Source of the DNA: a virus
Strand: one strand, 5' to 3'
Length of the DNA stretch: 64,000 nucleotides
IMG/VR virus record: IMGVR_UViG_3300028800_000001
Coordinates: 186,001 to 250,000 of that record
Both the position numbers and the translations under genes were made by a program. Every line of letters begins with the position of its first letter. The stretch's first letter is position 1. Under the pieces are notes generated by a model that did no database searches, was not told where the DNA came from, and was given only the letters and a program-made list of their open reading frames with translations. Positions 1-7,928 of the stretch are shown one piece after another.

Positions 1-360
1 GTACACCAGTGTCTCATTGTAGGCACTCACCAATGGCGCGAGATCTAAAAAATAGAGAGGAATTACCGCATAGACTTTATACGCTTCGCCCGTGAGCTCT
101 TTAATGCGCGTCTCAAGAGTCATTGCGGCTTTGTGCAGCACATCAAACTCCAGATCAAGCACAGCGCGGTTGAGGTGTTCTTCCTCCAGCGCGAGTGTCT
201 CAATCTTTTGACGCTTTACCAACATGTCTTCACGTAAGTGATCACGACGCTTCTCTTTCCTGGTTGTTGTATGTAAGAACCAGCCAGAGAGAAATGACGA
301 GAACACAGAAAAGCAGGAGCCAATAAAGACTCCTGCAAGGGTTGCCGTTGTACTATCCAT
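1..360 (-). CDS. membrane-anchored coiled-coil protein (partial)
   Basis: Reading frame open from ATG at 360 to the window edge, so the C-terminus is missing. The product begins with one hydrophobic segment (about residues 8-30), then a basic stretch (TTTRKEKRRDHLRED) and a helical charged region likely to form a coiled coil. This fits an N-terminally anchored membrane protein with a cytoplasmic coiled coil. It lies at the promoter-distal end of the leftward virion-associated gene run. Function unknown. Confidence 0.6.
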   Translation of the reverse strand, partial: MDSTTATLAGVFIGSCFSVFSSFLSGWFLHTTTRKEKRRDHLREDMLVKRQKIETLALEEEHLNRAVLDLEFDVLHKAAMTLETRIKELTGEAYKVYAVIPLYFLDLAPLVSAYNETLVY

Positions 361-381
361 TGTTTCTTCCAGAAGTTTTAC

Positions 382-564
382 TTATTTTACCACACCTAGT
401 ACCCCAAGTATGATATTCGCTATGAATATCCCCAAAATGATACCACAAAAAAAACCTCCAAACGCTCTGCTGCGTATTCCTTCGGTTTTCGAAGGAGTAT
501 AAAAGAGCCAAATCAAGACAATGAATACGGCCCCAATAGCCGAAGAAAGAATCATTCCAATCAT
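382..564 (-). CDS. small two-TM membrane protein
   Basis: 60 residues with two hydrophobic segments (about 5-21 and 35-57) separated by a short polar loop (YTPSKTEGIRS). No recognised family. It sits in a row of four tiny membrane-protein genes (382-1265); such clusters in phages often contain holin-like or superinfection-exclusion proteins, but nothing here decides that. Confidence 0.55.
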   Translation of the reverse strand: MIGMILSSAIGAVFIVLIWLFYTPSKTEGIRSRAFGGFFCGIILGIFIANIILGVLGVVK

Positions 565-574
565 GTATTTTCTC

Positions 575-793
575 CTATGGAAGTGGGCACGTGGGAAACT
601 GTGTGATCAAGATGATCGCATAGCGCGCCAATTCTGCCCCACAAATTGCAGAAACAATCCCCATCAAAAACACAAAGACACCAACGATGATCAAAGAGAT
701 ATTGTGACGGTTTTCTCGTACAATCTCAAAGCCAGTGACCAGAAGAATAGCCGCGACAAAAAGAGACCACAGAATAGCCAGGAGTTGTAGCAT
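575..793 (-). CDS. small two-TM membrane protein
   Basis: 72 residues: hydrophobic segment about 3-23, a polar loop (EIVRENRHN), then a second segment about 32-52 and a third weakly hydrophobic tail. Lies 10 bases from the next gene in the same direction. No family recognised. Confidence 0.55.
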   Translation of the reverse strand: MLQLLAILWSLFVAAILLVTGFEIVRENRHNISLIIVGVFVFLMGIVSAICGAELARYAIILITQFPTCPLP

Positions 794-814
794 ATTTACC
801 TCAATCCAACTTTT

Positions 815-1027
815 TTAATGTATCGATATCCATAAAAGAGCACTAAACACTGTCGTCGCCAGCCCCGCAATAAAACACACAACTGAAATGCCTTGCAATA
901 CAGTCTCTTTGTCGGTTGCCGAGCGGTGAAAGAAACAACTGATAAAAAATCCAACGCCAAAAATCATGACGAAAACGCCAATAACAAGAAACGGAAGAAG
1001 CAGTAGCTTGAGAATTATGGGTAACAT
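815..1027 (-). CDS. small two-TM membrane protein
   Basis: 70 residues. I chose ATG at 1027 because it follows CAGGAGGCATC, a near-perfect ribosome binding site; the longer upstream frame has none and overlaps the next gene. Two long hydrophobic segments (about 4-29 and 44-67) flank a basic/acidic loop (FHRSATDKETV). Unknown function; neighbour of two similar small membrane proteins. Confidence 0.6.
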   Translation of the reverse strand: MLPIILKLLLLPFLVIGVFVMIFGVGFFISCFFHRSATDKETVLQGISVVCFIAGLATTVFSALLWISIH

Positions 1028-1085
1028 GATGCCTCCTGAAGAAATAGAAGAGGCCAGCAAAAGCCGACCTGAAACAATAAAAACG

Positions 1086-1265
1086 TTAGTTGTTTTCTGC
1101 TTGTTCGCGTGCTTTGGCGGCTGCGCGCTGTACGCGGCGATACCCGAATACGAAAAGTGCACCGTAATCGCCAATGACGCGACAAGAAATGTTAAAAAGA
1201 ATTTGCTTCCGAGGAGAAAGCGTGTCGTACCACTCGCCAACGGTGGGAATGTTATCGTTTTCCAT
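1086..1265 (-). CDS. small protein, 59 aa
   Basis: ATG at 1265 follows AAGAAAGG at a good distance. The product starts MENDNIPTVGEWYDTLSPRK, has one short hydrophobic stretch (ISCRVIGDYGALFVFGY) and ends in a charged helix. It explains this interval better than the long overlapping frame 815-1363. Function unknown. Confidence 0.55.
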   Translation of the reverse strand: MENDNIPTVGEWYDTLSPRKQILFNISCRVIGDYGALFVFGYRRVQRAAAKAREQAENN

Positions 1266-1283
1266 AAAAATGGACCTTTCTTC

Positions 1284-1523
1284 TTACGAGAAATGAAGAG
1301 GGGTTTTCGCCATCTCTTCCAATTCTCGTGCGTGCTGCCAGGAGAGCGTGATGCTGTGATCAATGTGGTTCAACTTGTCTTGCGACAATCTGCAACGCAG
1401 GCTCATATCCCATTTGCCGATCATAAAGCGGATACCTTCGCGGTTAGCAGCGTTGATATCTGATTTCACAAACCAATAGTAATACGCGTCCAGATGCTCT
1501 TGCACTTGTTCATTTGTTAACAT
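1284..1523 (-). CDS. small soluble protein, 79 aa
   Basis: Starts at MLTNEQVQEHLDAYYYWF (ATG 1523), just downstream of a strong leftward promoter at 1557-1585, so it is the first gene of this transcript. Helical, mixed charge, no transmembrane segment. No family recognised. Confidence 0.6.
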   Translation of the reverse strand: MLTNEQVQEHLDAYYYWFVKSDINAANREGIRFMIGKWDMSLRCRLSQDKLNHIDHSITLSWQHARELEEMAKTPLHFS

Positions 1524-1556
1524 CACTTTTCTCGCTTTCTTTTTCTCTATACAGGA

Positions 1557-1612
1557 AGTATAGGGCAGCATAGGAGAGAAGTCAAGACTATTTTCTCTGT
1601 ATTTTCAGAAAC
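1557..1612 (-). promoter_or_regulatory. sigma-70-type promoter with upstream box
   Basis: Read leftwards: TTGACT, 17-base spacer, TATACT. Just upstream is TTTCTGAAAATACAGAGAAA. The same box and spacing recur before other leftward transcripts in the window (for example near 19270, 30745, 36725 and 49204). Confidence 0.8.
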
Positions 1613-2438
1613 GATTACTTTTCTTTTTATTGCAGGGACCACACAGGGGTTGTAGATTGGAGAATTCGGTTTTACCGCCTTTACTCCAGGGGAAGATATG
1701 ATCAATTTCGAGTCCGACACCCGCGCCCTCGCCATCAGCACCACAGGCAGCGCAGCGATTATGATAATGCGCAAGCACCTGCAAACGTAGTGGCTCAGGG
1801 ATGCTACGCTTCTGTTCTTGCATACCAAAGAGGCGTCTATTCCAACGCTCCACGACCGCATGGATAAATGCATCAAGCAATTCTGGATCGTGGACAAGAA
1901 AGGTGCCGCCCTTTGCTTTCTTGGTAAAGATTTGTAGTTCACTTCCAAGGATACAGGTGGAAGCAAGGTTGCTCACTTCTATCGCAAAGCTATCCTTTGC
2001 GCCGTTGGAGATAAAATACACCTTGCGATCTGTGATGAGCAGACGCCCCAGGATCGCAAGCGTCTGGCGTTTCATCTCTTTGCGTAGCGAACAGCCAATT
2101 TCAAAGTACGGCTCTTCGCCAGGAGAAAGAAGTATCCCTGAATGAACGATGTTGAGATCACCATGATAAATCTGACAGATATAGGCCCACCGTTTGAGAT
2201 CACCTAAAACTTTGCCAGAGACATCAGGAGGAAGCCGTTGCAATGTTGCGTATAACTTGTTATACTCCTGATAATCGATAGCGCGCCTCTGATATAACTC
2301 TTGACTATAACGCGCTAAACCATCAATCTGACGAGCAAGCATGTGAATACAAATGCCACAACGTTGTGTGCCAAAGAACGAACGAAAAGAATCAAAGAAA
2401 GATAAATCTTTTAAACAATAATCGCAGTGTCTTGCCAT
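1605..2438 (-). CDS. HNH endonuclease-domain protein
   Basis: 277 residues. The N-terminus has a Cys4 cluster (CDYC near 5 and CGIC near 27) suggesting a zinc ribbon. The C-terminal ~60 residues are a clear HNH nuclease domain: CAACG, then LEIDHIFPWSKGG, then LCGPCNKKKS, with the metal-binding DH/H core and two CxxC zinc knuckles. The middle ~150 residues (ILLSPGEEPYF, LLITDRKVYFISNGAK) resemble a PH-like fold, which I infer only from pattern. Free-standing HNH genes are common in phages as homing or packaging-associated nucleases; it is not next to terminase here, so its role is open. Confidence 0.8.
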   Translation of the reverse strand: MARHCDYCLKDLSFFDSFRSFFGTQRCGICIHMLARQIDGLARYSQELYQRRAIDYQEYNKLYATLQRLPPDVSGKVLGDLKRWAYICQIYHGDLNIVHSGILLSPGEEPYFEIGCSLRKEMKRQTLAILGRLLITDRKVYFISNGAKDSFAIEVSNLASTCILGSELQIFTKKAKGGTFLVHDPELLDAFIHAVVERWNRRLFGMQEQKRSIPEPLRLQVLAHYHNRCAACGADGEGAGVGLEIDHIFPWSKGGKTEFSNLQPLCGPCNKKKSNRF

Positions 2439-2503
2439 ATGTCATCTCCCGAATATGCTTATAAAACAAGCATAACACACTAGCAAGAAAGAAGAAAGAA
2501 ATC

Positions 2504-2830
2504 GTGTCCGACGAACTTGCTCATTTTCATGAGCTCAAAGAAACCTGTCTGGAGACTATTCAAACAATACTCAAACACCACGCCGGTATTCTCACCCCTG
2601 AAGAAATTCTCCAGATTGGTGAGTTTTTTGGCCTCTCTAATCGTCTTGTGACGACGAAAACCGAGGATATTAAAGCATATCATGGAGCGCTAGAAGCAAT
2701 GCTTCTTTGCCTCTATCGAGGAGAAGACTGGCAGCAAGGGATCGCAGAGGACGCAGCTAGAGCCCTTTCTCGCCACCATGAGCTCTCTACGCCACAGGCC
2801 ATTGCGGAACGCTTACATCGCCACTTCTAA
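2504..2830 (+). CDS. small helical protein, 108 aa
   Basis: Opposite in direction to its neighbours. Starts at GTG (SDELAHFHELKETCLETIQ) preceded by a purine-rich AAGAAAGAAGAAAG. All-helical composition, no membrane segment. A plus-strand terminator lies about 220 bases downstream (3056-3086). Family not recognised; moderate confidence because the start is GTG and the gene is isolated. Confidence 0.5.
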   Translation: MSDELAHFHELKETCLETIQTILKHHAGILTPEEILQIGEFFGLSNRLVTTKTEDIKAYHGALEAMLLCLYRGEDWQQGIAEDAARALSRHHELSTPQAIAERLHRHF

Positions 2831-2843
2831 CCCCTCTGGCACA

Positions 2844-2913
2844 GAGAAACGAGCTACTTCGCATAGGTTCTCATCTCCCACACGCTCTTTGCAGAGAAAA
2901 GTAGCTCGTTTTT
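2844..2913. repeat. 11-bp inverted repeat flanking a 40-base spacer
   Basis: ACGAGCTACTT is followed about 40 bases later by its complement AAGTAGCTCGT, then a T run. It may act as a weak terminator for the plus-strand gene ending at 2830, or as the stem of a small RNA. Nothing else obvious in 2831-3055 except a copy of the ATTCCCAGATTCCC repeat near 2973. Confidence 0.45.
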
Positions 2914-3055
2914 ATTGAGTCGATACAATGTGCGGCCTGACGGACTGAAAGGACGTACCAGGGCAGTATAGCATATTCCCAGATTCCCGTGTTTTCTGCT
3001 ACACTGATTTCTAGCCACTCTTCGCTCAGTGAGCATTACCGTACAGTGGCCCTGG

Positions 3056-3086
3056 AAAGAAGAGCATCTCCTCTTCTTTCTTTTTT
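3056..3086 (+). terminator. rho-independent terminator
   Basis: Nine-base perfect stem AAAGAAGAG / CTCTTCTTT with a six-base loop, followed by CTTTTTT on the plus strand. It would stop plus-strand transcription before it runs into the leftward HNH gene. Confidence 0.7.
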
Positions 3087-3089
3087 GAT

Positions 3090-3932
3090 CTAAGCACTCC
3101 TTTCGTCAGGGTACTCTAGCCTATATAACAAAAAGTCGAGGAGACTTCTGTCATTCTTTCTGCTATTGCAACGCTTGCAAGCCGCTGTTAGATTCGTCCA
3201 ATGCTCCGCGCCATTATTTGCTACAGGATCAATATGATCTATATGTTCCATCGGCTCTCCACAGTAACAGCAAGGATCTTTGTACAACGAAGTCAGATGA
3301 ATAAAAGTCTCTTCGTCGCGATACAGTTCTTTTGCTTTCTCAGTATTGCGATCAGAAATCTTTTTGAAACGACCTCTCAGGCTCGTCATTCTATCTCGAA
3401 CCTTTCGGTCTTCTCGTCTTCGATAGCTCCTAAATCTTTTATTAATTTGATCGCGATGAGCTTTGGCGTATGCCAAAGACAACTCTACCATCTTTTGAGG
3501 ATTCTTATGATATCGCCTCTTGCCGCTTTCTCTGTGGCATGTCAAGCATTCCTTCTTCCCCTTACGCAAATTCCCTTCAACAAGGGGATGACCATTAGGA
3601 CAAAATCCTTCATGATCGTTTTTTGGTGGGACTCCATTTTTTCTAGCTCGCTGCATCTCACGCTCTCTATGGCAAGTCAGGCACTCTCTTCTTCCTTTGC
3701 GTAAGTTCCCCTCTACTAAGGGATGTCCTTTGGGGCACATTTCTTTCTTCAAACTTGGAGGTCTGAGCGCTCTTTTCTTCTTCTTATACTCAGAGGATGC
3801 TTTATTATTGCAGATTCTACAAAGACGGTTTAAACCGTCTTTTGATGCTTCCCTTTTGTGAAAAAATTCTTCGGTTGCATCAAAATTGTTTTCGCAGCCA
3901 GGACAATACTTTTGTGGTACACTATTACCCAT
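3090..3932 (-). CDS. HNH endonuclease with three zinc-ribbon-like repeats
   Basis: 280 residues from MGNSVPQKYCPGCENNF (ATG 3932, preceded by GGGAG); an earlier ATG at 3977 gives 295 residues. The N-terminal half holds three CxxC-rich units: CPGCENNF...CRICNN, then CPKGHPLVEGN...CLTCHRE, then CPNGHPLVEGN...CLTCHRE; the last two are near-identical direct repeats. A basic helical linker leads to a C-terminal HNH core (CCYCGEPMEHIDHIDP, then CKRCNSRK). The layout suits a mobile HNH nuclease whose zinc repeats recognise DNA. Headed by its own promoter (4005-4032). Confidence 0.8.
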   Translation of the reverse strand: MGNSVPQKYCPGCENNFDATEEFFHKREASKDGLNRLCRICNNKASSEYKKKKRALRPPSLKKEMCPKGHPLVEGNLRKGRRECLTCHREREMQRARKNGVPPKNDHEGFCPNGHPLVEGNLRKGKKECLTCHRESGKRRYHKNPQKMVELSLAYAKAHRDQINKRFRSYRRREDRKVRDRMTSLRGRFKKISDRNTEKAKELYRDEETFIHLTSLYKDPCCYCGEPMEHIDHIDPVANNGAEHWTNLTAACKRCNSRKNDRSLLDFLLYRLEYPDERSA

Positions 3933-4004
3933 GGTAAGACTCCCATTCTTATCATCAGCCAGAGAGTGCTCTAACACTGCTCTGGCAACAAGCTTTACTA
4001 ACTA

Positions 4005-4032
4005 AGTATATAGTATTTGTGCAATAAGACAA
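4005..4032 (-). promoter_or_regulatory. putative promoter of the HNH gene
   Basis: Leftward TTGTCT, 16-base spacer, TATACT, about 70 bases before the chosen start at 3932. The -35 is non-ideal. Confidence 0.5.
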
Positions 4033-4043
4033 CACCTCGCTAT

Positions 4044-4853
4044 TTACTCGATAGTTCTAATTGTCCAAAAATCATCTGCAAGGTTTGAGTCGAGTAAGTA
4101 AGTATATGGAAGATACCCATAGCCTTTATCACCCCAATCAGTGCCCCACGAATTTCTGAAGATAAACATCTGCTTACCATTGTCATAGCCAACCGCAAGT
4201 ACTGCATGTCCACCAAGCGCCTGCTCATCTTGCGCTGGCATCGGCACCATGCCGGTCTGTGACACGTGTGGACTTTCAAAGCTCTGATAGACCGTAATTC
4301 CAGCAACGAACGGATAGCCTTCGGCAAGACATGCTTGCATTTTACTCAAGTGCTGCGTGATACGTTTGTATTTAAGTGCTAAATGTTTGAGTCCATCCTG
4401 GTAACAGGAATCGGGTGGCTTTTGCGCAAACTTCTCAATATCGTACGCCCACAGCGCTTCACTACAGACACCAATACCCGCAACCGATTTGATGCCATCT
4501 CTAATCATTGCGCCTGCATCAGAGTTCACCGTATGCTCTATAGCACGCTCGTTGTAATAAATGAAGAGGCGTGAAGGCATGGTGACCGAAAGTCCCTGCT
4601 TTGCCTGATCAAACTGGATTGCAGCGGCAATCGCATTCGCAGTACAGGAGCCCAACGACCCCTGATCATACGGAACGGGTAATTCAGCACGCAAGTCTAT
4701 CACCTGCGGAATAGTTTCAAGAACGGGAACATAGGCGTGATCACGCTGGTCAGGGGTGTCAGGAAGCCATCCATACCGGTAACCGGCTGGTTTTGCGACA
4801 ACTGTCATAGCTTTTTGCTGCTTTCGTTGATAAGCGTAACGGAAAAAGGGCAT
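4044..4853 (-). CDS. papain-like (C1 family) cysteine peptidase
   Basis: 269 residues. Catalytic features of C1 peptidases are in order: the oxyanion Gln and nucleophile Cys in YDQGSLGSCTANAIAAA (about residues 63-79), the catalytic His in GGHAVLAVGY (about 222-231), and the Asn in FRNSWGTDWGDKGYGY (about 241-256). There is no obvious signal peptide or long propeptide; the basic N-terminus (RYAYQRKQQK) precedes the domain. Sitting with the structural and toxin genes, it could be a virion-packaged or host-directed protease. Domain call is secure; role is inference. Confidence 0.88.
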   Translation of the reverse strand: MPFFRYAYQRKQQKAMTVVAKPAGYRYGWLPDTPDQRDHAYVPVLETIPQVIDLRAELPVPYDQGSLGSCTANAIAAAIQFDQAKQGLSVTMPSRLFIYYNERAIEHTVNSDAGAMIRDGIKSVAGIGVCSEALWAYDIEKFAQKPPDSCYQDGLKHLALKYKRITQHLSKMQACLAEGYPFVAGITVYQSFESPHVSQTGMVPMPAQDEQALGGHAVLAVGYDNGKQMFIFRNSWGTDWGDKGYGYLPYTYLLDSNLADDFWTIRTIE

Positions 4854-4861
4854 AAAAATAC

Positions 4862-4922
4862 TCCAAACAATTAATTATTTTTTATTTGGAGGAATGTAAA
4901 TTTATTTTTTAAAATTAATTAT
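4862..4922. repeat. AATTAATTATTTTTT element
   Basis: Intergenic AT block with AATTAATTATTTTTTATTT and AAAATTAATTATTT. The same sequence type occurs at 34929-34993 and 53823-53882 and dominates the 49.2-51.1 kb array. Confidence 0.6.
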
Positions 4923-5332
4923 TTCTTTTTGCTGCCTTTTTTCTTGTTCTGATCATCCATCATCCCTGGAGTGCCAGCCTGCACAGGCGGAACGGGTGGT
5001 TTCTTTGGATTGCGCACTGGCAATGAGGGGAGCTGATTAGGATATGCCCCTGCTGGTGCCATCGGGATTTTCGAAGAGATATTATTGTCCTGCTTCCCAG
5101 GTTTCTTTGCCATAGGAGGCGGATTCTCCCCTTCAGCCGGAGTAAAAGGTCTGACCGCACCTGCAAACGGCTTCTTTGGAGTGGCTGGCTTTGCGGCTGC
5201 TGCTGGTTTGGCTGCGAAGGGATTGACTCCAGGGACACCACCCTTGCGTGCTTTCTCCATATCGCTGTTATCAATTCCCGCATTGCTCTCTTCGGGCACT
5301 GTTGCGTGACTATTTACTGGTTTCTTCGCCAT
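4919..5332 (-). CDS. Pro/Ala/Lys-rich low-complexity protein
   Basis: 137 residues, largely disordered: AAKPAAAAKPATPKKP, then NPKKPPVPPVQAG and a KKKGSKKK end. No domain. Its start overlaps the end of the next gene by about 20 bases, suggesting coupled translation. A nucleic acid-binding or virion scaffold tail is possible from composition only. Confidence 0.6.
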   Translation of the reverse strand: MAKKPVNSHATVPEESNAGIDNSDMEKARKGGVPGVNPFAAKPAAAAKPATPKKPFAGAVRPFTPAEGENPPPMAKKPGKQDNNISSKIPMAPAGAYPNQLPSLPVRNPKKPPVPPVQAGTPGMMDDQNKKKGSKKK

Positions 5333-5846
5333 TATTTGTTTCTCTTTCTTTCTTTACAACGCGCATTACGTGATGCTGCGCAATAGGTGGCTTCACCATC
5401 GTTGGCTTTTTGGGAGCAGCGACTTTCTTCGGAGCAACGGTTCTCTTTGGAACCACCACTTTTTTCGGAGCAGCTACCCGCGCTGCGTGATGCGCTGCTA
5501 CTTTTTTCGGCTTCTTTGGCTTTTTCGGTTTTAGAACTTTTGGTTTGGGAAGCTTCTTCGGCTTTGGAGGTTTCGGTGCCTTTGCTACCGAAGAACCAAG
5601 ATGCGCATCACCAAGAAATGCCCCTGGCTTTGCTGGTGCTTGTGGCTTCACGACAGGCGCGGCAACCGGATTGGGTGTAGTAGTCACAGGATGACTCTGT
5701 ACCCCCACTATCGGCTTTGGTGGTGGCATCAATGGTTGTAAGTAATTCGTGGTACCACCAGCTTGAGAGCGCTGCGCTGGATGCATTGCATTCCAGGTAG
5801 CCCAACTCTTACGCGCTCCAGCACGCAGATACGCCTCAAATGTCAT
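5310..5846 (-). CDS. histone H1-like Lys/Pro/Ala-rich protein
   Basis: 178 residues. The N-terminus (MTFEAYLRAGARKSWATWN) is ordered-looking; residues ~75-165 are reiterated KPKKPKK, VAAPKK and VVPKRTVAPKK units, like bacterial and eukaryotic H1-type tails. Strongly basic, so DNA or RNA binding is likely. The start overlaps the stop of the 33-residue gene upstream by four bases (ATGA). Could help condense packaged DNA; that is inference. Confidence 0.7.
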   Translation of the reverse strand: MTFEAYLRAGARKSWATWNAMHPAQRSQAGGTTNYLQPLMPPPKPIVGVQSHPVTTTPNPVAAPVVKPQAPAKPGAFLGDAHLGSSVAKAPKPPKPKKLPKPKVLKPKKPKKPKKVAAHHAARVAAPKKVVVPKRTVAPKKVAAPKKPTMVKPPIAQHHVMRVVKKERETNNGEETSK

Positions 5847-5944
5847 GACTTCCCCTTTCGCTTTGGCCCTTTCAGATATTCCATACCACCAGCCATGCCG
5901 ATATCTTTCTTCAAGATGCTCATACGTATATGCGACTTCTTCAT
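5843..5944 (-). CDS. 33-aa basic peptide
   Basis: Short frame MKKSHIRMSILKKDIGMAGG... ending KGPKRKGKS, preceded by AGAGGTAAC and joined to the next gene by an ATGA overlap. The tight packing between two real genes supports it. Function unknown. Confidence 0.5.
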   Translation of the reverse strand: MKKSHIRMSILKKDIGMAGGMEYLKGPKRKGKS

Positions 5945-5946
5945 AG

Positions 5947-6936
5947 TTACCTCTTTGTTGTCACGGTAGAAACGCGTATTGCTGTACGATTAAGCAGTAC
6001 AAAGTATCCAGCATCGTTATACACACCGCCCGTTCTCGTTCCACTTGCGCTCACATCATAGCCATCATAGCCCTGAGAAGCAGCATAGCGCCCTTCATCC
6101 TTATAGATTTCGAGCAACGCTTTTTTCTTATCGAGTTGCTCTCCCACTGCCAGCTTTTTTGCGGGATTACGTGTCCTGTTATAGCTCCGCTGAAGACTCT
6201 GCACTTCACTTTCTGTGGTAGTGGCAAGCGCTGTCGTTTCCCGTTTAATCTGACTATAGTCGCCAATATTGGCATCACTCTTGAGCGAAATATGCATCGC
6301 AGTATCACCATAGTCAAACGCCTCTTTAAGTCCTTTGAGCGGTAATTTCGGATCTACCGAATACGCCATATAGGTTCCGTTGCCATAAATACCATAACCT
6401 GCATAATTGGTTCCCGATTGAAACGCTTTGGTATAATCACCATTGCCAGTATCATTGACCGCTCTATAGAACTCACGCTCCCCACCACGTATTGCTGCCA
6501 TCAAATCATCTTCAGAAACCAGATCTGGCTTGCCGTCGAAGCCCTGATGCGCATAGAGACCAGCCAACACGTTATCACCAGAGACCTTGCGATACGGAAC
6601 AGTGCCATCGTTAGCAAGCATTGCTTTACCAATGTCTGATCCCAAGATCTCGTCTTCGCTGAGCTTTTTCCCTTTGACGGTCTCATGCGCAGGTGGAGCC
6701 GTCACCACGCTTGCTGGCGCGACAACTGGCTTTTTACCACGAATGCGTACTCCCACAATCTCGCCATTACTATCTCTAATTACATTGTGACCGGAGGCTC
6801 CTCCACCATGATGTACCAGTAGGCGTGCAGAGCCAGAGCCGCCAAAGCGATTACCATGCATACGCTGATCATGTCTTCCAGGCATATGCTTCACGGCCTG
6901 TTTAATGGCTTCAATATCACGCTCTAATAAATACAT
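5947..6936 (-). CDS. putative ADP-ribosyltransferase-fold toxin, paralogue 1
   Basis: 329 residues and the first of five paralogues. N-terminal ~60 residues carry the shared tag MPGRHDQRMHGNRFGGSG followed by LVHHGGGASGHNVIRD. The C-terminal half (about 150-325) has the conserved EREFYRAVND, YAGYGIYGNGTYMAYS, GDTAMHISLK and ASQGYDGYDV...YFVLLNRTAIRVS blocks. The Arg, the Y-x-NGTY segment and the GYDG-to-VLNRTA end are typical of ADP-ribosyltransferase folds in phage polyvalent proteins; no E-x-E pair is evident, so it is not a bi-glutamate enzyme. Its start overlaps the next paralogue's stop by one base. Likely packaged in the virion; enzymatic assignment is inference. Confidence 0.65.
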   Translation of the reverse strand: MYLLERDIEAIKQAVKHMPGRHDQRMHGNRFGGSGSARLLVHHGGGASGHNVIRDSNGEIVGVRIRGKKPVVAPASVVTAPPAHETVKGKKLSEDEILGSDIGKAMLANDGTVPYRKVSGDNVLAGLYAHQGFDGKPDLVSEDDLMAAIRGGEREFYRAVNDTGNGDYTKAFQSGTNYAGYGIYGNGTYMAYSVDPKLPLKGLKEAFDYGDTAMHISLKSDANIGDYSQIKRETTALATTTESEVQSLQRSYNRTRNPAKKLAVGEQLDKKKALLEIYKDEGRYAASQGYDGYDVSASGTRTGGVYNDAGYFVLLNRTAIRVSTVTTKR

Positions 6937-7928
6937 TAGTACCCTCGCTTCTTAAAGAGCTTTGTAGAGACACGCACTGCGGTGCGATTGAGCAGCACAA
7001 AGTATCCAGCGCTCGGTGCCCCTGCGGTGGTACGCGTAGCACTGACATCGTAGCCATCATAGCCTTTACTGGTCGCGTATTTACCAACATCATAATAGAT
7101 GCTCATGAGTGCATTCTTTTGTGCCACTCGCGTTTTAAGATCGTTATATTTTGTATCACTTAAAGAAGGATCACTCATTTTTTGGTTGAGCGCTGTAATA
7201 TCATCTCGCGTGCTGTTTGCTAACTCTGTTGTTTCGTTGACAAGCGTATCGTAATTACCAATCTTCGCGTCCTTCTTTAAAGCAAGATGCATCGCAGAAT
7301 TACCGTAGCCATGCGCTTCCTCTAGTGCCGCAGCAGGATCGTTTTTATGTAGCGCGTAGGCCATATAAGTACCGTTCCCGTAGCCACCGTAGCCTGCGTA
7401 ATACTCTCCACTCTTAAACGCATCGGAAAACTGGGAGCCAGAGCCCTCATTGGTGCCACGATAGAACTCACGTTCCCCGCCTGCAATTGCCGCGTTCAAT
7501 TCGTCTTCAGAGACCACATCAGGCTTTCCATCAAAACCTTGATCACGATACATAGAGGCCAGGATCTCATCGCCATCATTATGCGCTGCTATTCCGCCTG
7601 TATCCACCATTTCCTGCATCGTTTTCGTATTAAGCAGTTCATCTTCCATCAGGTCACGGCCCTTGACTGTCTGATGCCCAGGTGGAACTGTCACAATGCT
7701 TGCGTCTGCTGGCTTTGGCTTTTTCCCAGGCCGAATACGTACGCCAGTGATTTCACCGTTTGCGTCCCTGATGACATTGTGTCCAGAAGCTCCACCGCCA
7801 TGATGCACTAAAGACCTACCGGCTCCTCCTCCACTGAAACGATTGCCATGTGTACGCTGATCATGACGCCCCACCATATGCTTTATCGATTGCGCAATAG
7901 CTTCAACATCGCGTTCCAATTGATACAT
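6936..7928 (-). CDS. putative ADP-ribosyltransferase-fold toxin, paralogue 2
   Basis: 330 residues, closely similar to its neighbours throughout. Tag: MVGRHDQRTHGNRFSGGG at about 18-35, then a Gly/His linker and VRIRPGKKPKPADAS. C-terminal blocks: EREFYRGTNEG, YAGYGGYGNGTYMAY, GNSAMHLALKKDAKIGNY and SKGYDGYDV...YFVLLNRTAVRVS. One-base overlaps with both neighbours show tandem duplication and translational coupling. Divergence is highest in the middle region (residues ~90-140) and the helical insert around 240-280. Confidence 0.65.
   Translation of the reverse strand: MYQLERDVEAIAQSIKHMVGRHDQRTHGNRFSGGGAGRSLVHHGGGASGHNVIRDANGEITGVRIRPGKKPKPADASIVTVPPGHQTVKGRDLMEDELLNTKTMQEMVDTGGIAAHNDGDEILASMYRDQGFDGKPDVVSEDELNAAIAGGEREFYRGTNEGSGSQFSDAFKSGEYYAGYGGYGNGTYMAYALHKNDPAAALEEAHGYGNSAMHLALKKDAKIGNYDTLVNETTELANSTRDDITALNQKMSDPSLSDTKYNDLKTRVAQKNALMSIYYDVGKYATSKGYDGYDVSATRTTAGAPSAGYFVLLNRTAVRVSTKLFKKRGY

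Noticed and set aside
815-1363. 182-residue frame on the minus strand
   Set aside because: Explained better by two shorter genes with good RBS (815-1027 and 1086-1265); the long frame has no start signal.
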